Source of the DNA: Gammaproteobacteria bacterium
GTDB taxonomy: Bacteria > Pseudomonadota > Gammaproteobacteria > Chromatiales > Chromatiaceae
DNA length: 7,259 nt
Reading direction: 5' to 3'
NCBI GenBank assembly: GCA_030594925.1
Contig: JAUVEG010000063.1
Coordinates: 1 to 7,259 of the forward strand
In this document: piece after piece, positions 1-4,742 of the stretch
Layout of the letters: each line of letters opens with the position of its first letter
How positions within the stretch are numbered: the first letter of the stretch is position 1
Notes under the pieces: generated by a model
The model's database searches: none
Seen by the model: only the letters and a program-made list of their open reading frames with translations
Told to the model about the DNA's origin: nothing
Position numbers and translations under genes: made by a program

Positions 1-125
1 ACCGACCAGCCTCTCTCTTCCAGTGCCTCCTCAATGGTAGCGGGTGCGTCGTCACCTGCGCCTGCAGTGGTGCTGAGGGTGATCGCCAGCAGCCCTGGCA
101 ATATGGTGTCAAACAGTTTTGGCAT
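1..125 (-). CDS. N-terminus of an exported protein of unknown function (runs off the window)
   Basis: Only the first 41 codons are present; the frame is open to the window edge. The product starts MPKLFDTILPGLLAITLS, a typical Sec signal peptide with a short positive N-region and a hydrophobic core, and it ends in a plausible AxA-type cleavage site (TAGA, then GDDAP). The mature part begins acidic and runs into IEEALEERGW. I do not recognise the family. The start at 125 is favoured by GGGAG eight bases upstream; an ATG at 130 is in another frame. A near-consensus sigma-54 promoter lies at 189-204 in the right direction, with a palindromic activator-site candidate further up at 348-360. The gene is therefore probably switched on by the two-component system transcribed divergently beside it. 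That link is inference; the export signal is seen directly. Confidence 0.75.
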   Translation of the reverse strand, partial: MPKLFDTILPGLLAITLSTTAGAGDDAPATIEEALEERGWS

Positions 126-165
126 AGCATTTTCTCCCGAAAATGAGTACGAACAGGTGGTGTGC

Positions 166-182
166 TAATAATTTAATTATTA
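166..182. repeat. AT-only palindrome at the predicted transcription start of the leftmost gene
   Basis: TAATAATTTAATTATTA is a perfect 8-base inverted repeat around a single central T. It covers the position (about 178) where transcription from the sigma-54 promoter at 189-204 should begin. It may be a repressor site, a melting-prone initiation region or chance in AT-rich DNA; the sequence cannot decide between these. Confidence 0.4.
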
Positions 183-188
183 ACAGAA

Positions 189-204
189 AGCAAAAGTCAT
201 GCCA
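189..204 (-). promoter_or_regulatory. Sigma-54 (-24/-12) promoter for the leftmost exported-protein gene
   Basis: Read on the minus strand this is TGGCATGACTTTTGCT, against the sigma-54 consensus TGGCAC-N5-TTGCW. There is one mismatch (T for C at the sixth base). The invariant GG and GC doublets are separated by exactly ten bases. Transcription should start near 178, leaving a leader of roughly 50 bases before the ATG at 125. The adjacent operon encodes a GAFTGA-bearing sigma-54 activator, which supports the call. Confidence 0.78.
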
Positions 205-272
205 GTTATTTTCTGGTTGTGCAAAAGTCTTGAGGAGAATGGGAGTTGCTTAATAATAACCCTGCCTCGCTG

Positions 273-284
273 CACGATATCGTG
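273..284. repeat. Perfect 12-base palindrome in the divergent control region
   Basis: CACGATATCGTG is a perfect even palindrome. It lies between the activator-site candidate (348-360) and the sigma-54 promoter (189-204), about 70 bases upstream of the promoter's -24 element. Position and symmetry would suit a second dimeric regulator, but no protein can be assigned and no second copy was seen. Confidence 0.3.
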
Positions 285-347
285 ATGTTATTTATGGACA
301 GCACTTTAGTAGCGATGCCGGATTGAGGAAAATAGATTTGCTTTACA

Positions 348-360
348 TGACAAATTGTCA
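348..360. promoter_or_regulatory. Candidate upstream activator site for the sigma-54 response regulator, copy 1
   Basis: TGACAAATTGTCA is a perfect 6-base inverted repeat around one central base. An almost identical palindrome (one base different, same flanking A and G) occurs at 4622-4634 upstream of the other sigma-54 promoter. The centre is about 176 bases upstream of the predicted start of the leftmost gene, a normal enhancer distance. It is also about 100 bases upstream of the histidine kinase start, so it could allow autoregulation. Assignment to the response regulator at 2312-3709 is inference from this pairing. Confidence 0.65.
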
Positions 361-383
361 GAGACTTGATTGCTTATCATCAG

Positions 384-389
384 TAGAAT
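384..389 (+). promoter_or_regulatory. Possible -10 element for the two-component operon
   Basis: TAGAAT matches the sigma-70 -10 hexamer at five of six bases and would start transcription near 396, ahead of the kinase gene. No good -35 hexamer lies at 16-18 bases spacing, so any such promoter would need help from an activator. The palindrome at 348-360 is just upstream. I saw no GG-N10-GC sigma-54 element on the plus strand in this gap. Confidence 0.25.
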
Positions 390-417
390 GAAAAACCCTG
401 AAATGAGGAGGTCTTCC

Positions 418-468
418 GTGCATTCACGCCGATTGTTGAATGTTCAGGAGAAACAATGGCAGAGATGA
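418..468 (+). CDS. Possible 16-residue leader peptide overlapping the kinase start
   Basis: A GTG at 418 follows GAGGAGG (405-411) at a six-base spacing. This ribosome site is stronger than the one before the kinase. The frame encodes a short basic peptide (HSRRLLNVQEKQWQR after the start) and stops at TGA 466-468, thirteen bases into the kinase gene in another frame. An in-frame ATG at 388 would extend it to 26 residues but lacks a ribosome site. If translated, it could couple or tune kinase translation. It may also be a chance Shine-Dalgarno sequence; there is no homology evidence. Confidence 0.3.
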   Translation: MHSRRLLNVQEKQWQR

Positions 469-2315
469 ACTGGTTTGGAAAAAGCCTGAATCATAAATTT
501 ACTCTGGCCACGGTCGCCGGGTTTTTGATCAGTTCGCTGGTTTTTCTGGGATTGTTCTTTGCTTTCTACCAGAGCGAGTTGCAACAGGAGCGGGCGCAGG
601 CGGCGCGTGATGTCAATCGTCTGCTGCAGTCGTCGCTGGAAAACGCCATGCTCAAGCGTGATCTCGAGGGACTGATCTTCATTGTCAACCGCCTGGGCCA
701 ACAACCCAACATCAGAAAAGTGTTGATCGCCGAACCCTTTGGCCAGGTGCGTTTTACCAGCCATACGGAATCGATGGGCCTGATTCTTGATCGGGAGTTG
801 ATTCGGCATTCCACGCCGCAAACAATTTTTATGCAGGACGAGCAGGGAGTGGAGGTGCTGCGCAGCATCAACCCCGTGCATAACAAACCCCAGTGTCAGG
901 AGTGCCACGGACCGGTGGAGCAGAATCCCGTGAATGGTGTCCTGATCGTGGATTATGACGCCGTCCCCATTCGTCACAAGGCGCGCAAGACGACGCTTAT
1001 GCTGATGGGCGCGGGAGCATTGATCGTCATCATCAATCTATTGGGCGGCTGGTGGTTCATTCGCCGCTTTATTCTGCAGCCGGTGGAGTCTCTGAACAGC
1101 GCCAGCCACTCCCTTGCGCATGGCCAGCTCGATACCCGTGTCAGTTTAGAAGGCAACGATGAGTTGTCGGCTCTGGGTGAAACTTTCAATCTGATGGCTG
1201 CGAATCTTCAATCCAGCCTGCGTCAGACGGAGGAGGGCGAGGCATTCCTGCAGAGTATGATTGATGCTATTCCTGATGGTGTGCGCATTATCGACGATGA
1301 CTACAACATGCTGCTGGTGAACCGCACATTTCGCGAGCAGACGGGGTGTCCCGACAAGTCCTGGGTGGGGCAGAAGTGCTACGCGACCCATAATCTGGAT
1401 GCGCCCTGTCCCGCTGAATTGGTGACCTGCCCGCTTGAAGAGATTCGCAGGGAGGACAGGAAACTGAAGGTGATCCACCAACATACCAGGTGTGATGGCG
1501 ATACCCTGGATGTGGAGATCTACGCTGCGCCCATGACCATCGTCAGAGATGGAAAAGAGATGATCCTGCTGGTTGAGTCGATTCGTGATCTCACCCAGGA
1601 TGTGCGTTTTACGCATGAGCAGCGATTGTCCGAACTGGGTCGACTGGCGGCCGGGGTGGCTCACGAAATTTACAATCCACTAAGCTCCATGAAGCTGGCG
1701 CTGCACTCACTGGCGGGAATGATCGTCAAAGAGGGGCAGCCGGATGAAATCGGAGACTACCTGGGTATCGTGGAGCAGCAGATGGATCAATGCATCCGCA
1801 TCACCGATCGCCTGCTGCACCTGAGCGCCTCTCCGGCCGGTCAGCCGCAATTGGTGGATATTCGGCAGGCGGTGGAGGATACGCTCAGCCTGGTGAGGTG
1901 GGATGCGCAAGAGGCCTCCATCGAGATCGTCGAATCGTTTCCGCAACAGCAGTATAGGGTGTTTGCCAATGATGGCGAGATACGCATGCTGATTTTGAAC
2001 CTGGTGCAGAATGCCTTTCACGCCATGCCCTCCGGTGGTGAGCTGCGTATCACAGGCAGCATCGAGGAGGGTGAAGTGGTGGTGCGCTTCTGCGATAGCG
2101 GAGTTGGTATTTCAGAAGAGAACATGCCCAGGCTTTTTATGCCGTTCTTCAGCCGCCGTGCGGATGGCGTAGAAGGCACCGGCCTGGGGCTGCCCATCTG
2201 CCGGGCTATCGTGGAGAGCTTCGACGGTGCTCTAATGGTAGAGAGCGAGTTGGGCAAGGGCAGCTGTTTTATTGTCAGGCTGCCTGAGGCCAGTGTTGAG
2301 AGGTTGCTATCATGA
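456..2315 (+). CDS. Membrane sensor histidine kinase with periplasmic c-type haem motif, HAMP and PAS
   Basis: This 619-residue kinase senses an envelope signal and should phosphorylate the response regulator encoded just downstream. In order it has a short cytoplasmic N-tail; a membrane helix at about 16-38; a periplasmic domain at about 40-176 carrying CQECH at 147-151, a covalent haem-c attachment motif; a second helix at about 179-202; HAMP at about 203-256; PAS at about 263-383; the phospho-acceptor helix with H403 in HEIYNPL; and a GHKL ATPase with an N box (NLVQN, 515-519), DSGVG (547-551) and GTGLGL (574-579). All catalytic boxes are intact. The tyrosine in HEIYNPL is a less common residue at that place. 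The haem motif sits late in the domain, after SINPVHNKPQ and before a GVLIVDYD strand. This resembles the haem-PAS periplasmic sensors described for Geobacter chemotaxis proteins. The cytoplasmic PAS has cysteines at 298, 308, 318 and 325, so a redox or metal role is possible. The start at 456 has AGGAG five bases upstream. The ligand is not known. Confidence 0.93.
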   Translation: MAEMNWFGKSLNHKFTLATVAGFLISSLVFLGLFFAFYQSELQQERAQAARDVNRLLQSSLENAMLKRDLEGLIFIVNRLGQQPNIRKVLIAEPFGQVRFTSHTESMGLILDRELIRHSTPQTIFMQDEQGVEVLRSINPVHNKPQCQECHGPVEQNPVNGVLIVDYDAVPIRHKARKTTLMLMGAGALIVIINLLGGWWFIRRFILQPVESLNSASHSLAHGQLDTRVSLEGNDELSALGETFNLMAANLQSSLRQTEEGEAFLQSMIDAIPDGVRIIDDDYNMLLVNRTFREQTGCPDKSWVGQKCYATHNLDAPCPAELVTCPLEEIRREDRKLKVIHQHTRCDGDTLDVEIYAAPMTIVRDGKEMILLVESIRDLTQDVRFTHEQRLSELGRLAAGVAHEIYNPLSSMKLALHSLAGMIVKEGQPDEIGDYLGIVEQQMDQCIRITDRLLHLSASPAGQPQLVDIRQAVEDTLSLVRWDAQEASIEIVESFPQQQYRVFANDGEIRMLILNLVQNAFHAMPSGGELRITGSIEEGEVVVRFCDSGVGISEENMPRLFMPFFSRRADGVEGTGLGLPICRAIVESFDGALMVESELGKGSCFIVRLPEASVERLLS

Positions 2316-3709
2316 GCGCCAGAATACTGGCTGTCGAAGACGACAAATTACTGAATAGGATGCTTGTACATCAGCTGCAAGGCATGGGGCATAGCGTTAC
2401 CGGTGTAGAGAGCATGCGCCAGGCACGGGAGTATCTCGGCAAATATGAACCGGATCTGATTATCTCCGATATGCGCCTCCCCGACGGGGATTGTCTCACC
2501 GAGTTGCCGGTGCTGTGTGACTCCTGTTCGGTCATCATATTGACCGCCTACGGTACCGTGAAAAATGCAGTAGAGGCTATCCAGGCAGGAGCTGCGGATT
2601 ATCTCACCAAACCCGTGAGCCCCGAGGAGTTGACTCTCACGGTTCATCGGGTGCTGGAGACTGCTGCCCTCAAGGCAGATCACCAGTTCTGCAAGGCTCG
2701 TTTGCAGGCGCAGGCTGGCTCACTATCTTTTATGATCGGCCATAGCCCCGCGCTGGATCGGGTCAAGGAGCATATCGATGCCGTTGCGTCCAGCGACATG
2801 ACTGTGCTGGTGCTGGGTGAGAGTGGTTCAGGCAAGGAGCTGGTGGCGCGCGCCATTCACGAACAGAGTCCCCGCGCCAAACGCAACTTCGTGGCGGTGG
2901 ATTGCTGCACCTTGCAGGAGAGCCTTTTCGAATCCGAGCTGTTCGGTCATGAGAAGGGCGCCTTCACCGGTGCGCACCAGAAAAAACAGGGGCTTATCGA
3001 AGGGGCTGCGGGAGGCACGCTGTTTCTCGATGAGATCGGCGAAATCCCACCCGCCATCCAGGCGAAATTACTGCGGGTTTTGGAGACCGGCATATTCCGG
3101 CGTGTGGGAGGAACCCGCGATCTCACTTCGGATGTGAGAATCGTAGCCGCCACCAACCGGAACCTGAAGAGGATGTCAGAAAGCGGTGGATTTCGCGCGG
3201 ATCTTTTTTACCGGCTGGAGGCTTTCACCATCTATACGCCGCCGCTGCGTGAACGGCGCGAGGATATCCCCTATCTGGTGGAGCATTTCATCCGCAACCA
3301 CAATTTTTCCAGGCGTGTGCAGAAAACCGTCACCAAAGAGGCAATGCGCAAGCTCATTGCCTATGACTGGCCCGGCAACGTGCGTGAATTGAAGAATGTC
3401 GTGGAGCGGGCGATTATTCTCTCCCGCAGCAAGAAAACCATCCGTGATCAACACCTGACTTTCAGCTCCTGTGAGAAACAGCAGACGGGCTTCCAGCTGG
3501 ATATACCCCGGGGCGTGGAGCCTACGATGGAGGAGCTCGAAGTCTCCTATTTGAAGATGCTGTTAACCAAGCATGCAGGGCATCGCGCCACCGTGGCGCA
3601 GGTGATGGGCATCAGCGAACGCCATGTATACCGTCTCATCAGCAAGTACGATCTTGCTGAAAGCACTGCTCCTTCCACCAGCAGAGGAACCGGTGCCGCA
3701 GCCTCCTGA
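2312..3709 (+). CDS. NtrC-family sigma-54-dependent response regulator
   Basis: This 465-residue protein activates sigma-54 RNA polymerase when phosphorylated. The receiver domain (about 1-120) has the acidic pair D10/D11, phospho-acceptor D53 in ISDMRLPDG, T78 and K100. The AAA+ domain (about 140-375) has Walker A GESGSGKE at 169-176, the sigma-54-contacting GAFTGA loop at 216-221, Walker B LFLDE at 237-241, the arginine-finger region RADLFYRL at 295-302 and WPGNVREL at 353-360. The C-terminus (about 403-449) carries a Fis-type helix-turn-helix (GHRATVAQVMGISERHVYRLI), followed by a short Ser/Thr/Ala-rich tail. The length is normal for the family. Its ATG overlaps the kinase stop by four bases (ATGA), with a modest GAGAGG site eight bases upstream, so the two are translationally coupled partners. 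Its likely targets are the two -24/-12 promoters at 189-204 and 4518-4533 through the palindromes at 348-360 and 4622-4634; this is inference. Confidence 0.95.
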   Translation: MSARILAVEDDKLLNRMLVHQLQGMGHSVTGVESMRQAREYLGKYEPDLIISDMRLPDGDCLTELPVLCDSCSVIILTAYGTVKNAVEAIQAGAADYLTKPVSPEELTLTVHRVLETAALKADHQFCKARLQAQAGSLSFMIGHSPALDRVKEHIDAVASSDMTVLVLGESGSGKELVARAIHEQSPRAKRNFVAVDCCTLQESLFESELFGHEKGAFTGAHQKKQGLIEGAAGGTLFLDEIGEIPPAIQAKLLRVLETGIFRRVGGTRDLTSDVRIVAATNRNLKRMSESGGFRADLFYRLEAFTIYTPPLRERREDIPYLVEHFIRNHNFSRRVQKTVTKEAMRKLIAYDWPGNVRELKNVVERAIILSRSKKTIRDQHLTFSSCEKQQTGFQLDIPRGVEPTMEELEVSYLKMLLTKHAGHRATVAQVMGISERHVYRLISKYDLAESTAPSTSRGTGAAAS

Positions 3710-3724
3710 TCGATTTGATAATAA

Positions 3725-3760
3725 GGCCGTTATCGATTCATAGCGATAACGGCCCTTTTT
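3725..3760. terminator. Strong rho-independent terminator, usable from both sides
   Basis: GGCCGTTATCG (3725-3735) pairs perfectly with CGATAACGGCC (3744-3754) around an 8-base loop and is followed by CTTTTT on the plus strand. It ends the two-component operon 15 bases after the regulator's stop. On the minus strand the same hairpin is followed by TTATTATC and can end the convergent Met-X-Gly gene, whose stop is at 3778. Confidence 0.92.
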
Positions 3761-3777
3761 CTACGCTGTGGAAAAGA

Positions 3778-4452
3778 CTATTTCTTCTTTTCCTCTTTCT
3801 CCTTTTCCCCCTCCATGCCTGACATACCGCTCATTCCACTGCCGGACATGCCGCTCATGCCACCCATACCGGACATGCCGCTCATACCATCCATCCCGGA
3901 CATGCCGCTCATGCCGCCCATACCGGACATGCCTGACATACCGCTCATTCCACCCATGCCGGACATTCCACTCATGCCGCCCATACCGCCCATGCCCTGC
4001 ATGCCTGACATACCGCCCATACCGGACATACCGCTCATTCCACCCATGCCGCTCATACCACCCATGCCCTGCATGCCTGACATACCGCTCATACCACCCA
4101 TTCCATACATACCCTTAGGTTGGAGCACAACGCCCTGCGGAGTGACATGGTAGGTGCCGTACATTCCAGTCATCCCGGACATGCCACTCATTCCGCGCAT
4201 TCCCGACATACCGCCCATGCCCTGCATACCTGACATACCGCCCATGCCTTGCATGCCGGACATACCGCCCATGCCTTGCATGCCGGACATACCGCCCATG
4301 CCCTGCATACCTGACATGCCACCCATGCCTTGCATGCCCTGCATTCCTGACATGTCGGCATTGACCGGTGCTGCGATTACAACCCCGGTAATGGCTACAG
4401 CACCAACAATGACTTTGATTTGGTGGCTAAGTTTGCACATTCGATTTTTCAT
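3778..4452 (-). CDS. Exported methionine-X-glycine tripeptide-repeat protein
   Basis: The 224-residue product has a Sec signal peptide (1-32, ending APVNA before DMSGM). The mature chain is almost only Met-X-Gly triplets: 22 in a row (residues 34-99), a 15-residue linker TYHVTPQGVVLQPKG (100-114), then 33 more (115-215) broken once by an extra Ser-Gly, and a charged tail EKEKEEKKK. By my count 55 of about 192 mature residues are methionine. X is mostly S, G or Q. The mature part has no cysteine and its only histidine is in the linker. Possible roles are oxidant scavenging through methionine sulfoxide, as for MrpX of Azospira suillum, or thioether binding of Cu(I)/Ag(I) in the periplasm. I do not recognise this exact architecture. 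The start at 4452 has a weak AGAGAG site. A sigma-54 promoter (4518-4533) and a palindrome (4622-4634) precede it. The plus-strand open frames here are mirror effects of the repeat. Confidence 0.88.
   Translation of the reverse strand: MKNRMCKLSHQIKVIVGAVAITGVVIAAPVNADMSGMQGMQGMGGMSGMQGMGGMSGMQGMGGMSGMQGMGGMSGMQGMGGMSGMRGMSGMSGMTGMYGTYHVTPQGVVLQPKGMYGMGGMSGMSGMQGMGGMSGMGGMSGMSGMGGMSGMQGMGGMGGMSGMSGMGGMSGMSGMSGMGGMSGMSGMDGMSGMSGMGGMSGMSGSGMSGMSGMEGEKEKEEKKK
4205..4339. repeat. Five tandem 27-base coding repeats in the Met-X-Gly gene
   Basis: Units begin at 4205, 4232, 4259, 4286 and 4313; the last is less exact. Units 2 and 3 are identical to each other, and units 1 and 4 also match each other. 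Each encodes nine residues equivalent to one MSGMQGMGG cycle. Near identity at DNA level, including synonymous sites, suggests recent duplication or recombination rather than only protein-level selection. The rest of the gene keeps a looser 9-base periodicity. Confidence 0.85.
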
Positions 4453-4517
4453 ATTAGTTCTCTCTTTGGTTTAAATTACCGGCTGGTTTTATTCCAGTCG
4501 GCGACATCGAAGAAAGT

Positions 4518-4533
4518 AGCAATGTTTGTGCCA
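4518..4533 (-). promoter_or_regulatory. Sigma-54 (-24/-12) promoter for the Met-X-Gly protein
   Basis: On the minus strand this reads TGGCACAAACATTGCT, a full match to TGGCAC-N5-TTGCW with the GG and GC doublets ten bases apart. Transcription would start near 4507, giving a leader of about 55 bases. That leader includes a small hairpin (CTGG/CCAG around a 7-base loop at about 4483-4497). The AT-rich stretch at 4548-4590 between this promoter and the palindrome at 4622 could be a bend or weak IHF site (TTGATA at 4548-4553), but the IHF match is incomplete. Confidence 0.9.
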
Positions 4534-4621
4534 TGATCATGAGTGAATTGATAACATGCTGGTTATAAAGGGAAAATAATATATTTCTGGAGGGAGAGTG
4601 CAGCGCGGAAATCCAAAAGCA

Positions 4622-4634
4622 TGACAAAGTGTCA
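4622..4634. promoter_or_regulatory. Candidate upstream activator site for the sigma-54 response regulator, copy 2
   Basis: TGACAAAGTGTCA differs from the palindrome at 348-360 only at one central base and shares the flanking A (before) and G (after), so 14 of 15 bases agree. Its centre is about 121 bases upstream of the predicted start for the Met-X-Gly gene. Two copies in one 7-kb window, each upstream of a sigma-54 promoter beside a NtrC-type regulator gene, is strong circumstantial evidence of a shared operator. Confidence 0.7.
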
Positions 4635-4686
4635 GGAGGTGAGGATCTGGCCTCGACTGCTTATGCGGGACTAAAGTCCCACCTCC
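4635..4686. repeat. Nested inverted repeats (possible branched hairpin or REP-like element)
   Basis: GGAGGT (4635-4640) pairs with ACCTCC (4681-4686). Inside lie a weak arm (AGG 4642-4644 with CCT 4651-4653) and a strong arm, GGGACT/AGTCCC at 4667-4680. The element starts directly after the palindrome at 4622-4634 and lies 57 bases beyond the stop of the thioredoxin-NHL gene. It has no following T-run on the minus strand, so it is not a classic terminator. It could be a dispersed intergenic palindrome, a 3'-end stabiliser or part of the regulatory region. Confidence 0.4.
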
Positions 4687-4742
4687 AAATTGATAGCCTT
4701 ACAGAGTGTGGATATTTTGAAAAATTAGCGATCTATCTATTC

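Noticed and set aside
221..236. Second GCAAAAGTC copy (221-229) as another minus-strand -12 element
   Set aside because: No GG doublet lies at the required distance upstream, so it is only a repeat of the -12 side sequence.
310..343. Possible plus-strand sigma-54 promoter ahead of the kinase (GG ... TTTGCT)
   Set aside because: The spacing between the GG and GC doublets is eleven rather than ten bases and the TGGCAC part is absent.
3808..4353. Repeat region as a possible CRISPR array
   Set aside because: The units are short, contiguous and coding, with no unique spacers of constant length between identical repeats.
3768..4474. Long plus-strand open frames rich in Pro/Ile/Met or Cys/Tyr/Arg opposite the Met-X-Gly gene
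   Set aside because: They are mirror images of the 9-base repeat, which keeps several frames open. Only the minus-strand frame has a signal peptide, a sigma-54 promoter and a strict Met-X-Gly register.
4541..4553. IHF site between the palindrome at 4622 and the sigma-54 promoter at 4518-4533
   Set aside because: TATCAA is present on the minus strand but the TTR half does not match, so it is too weak to call.
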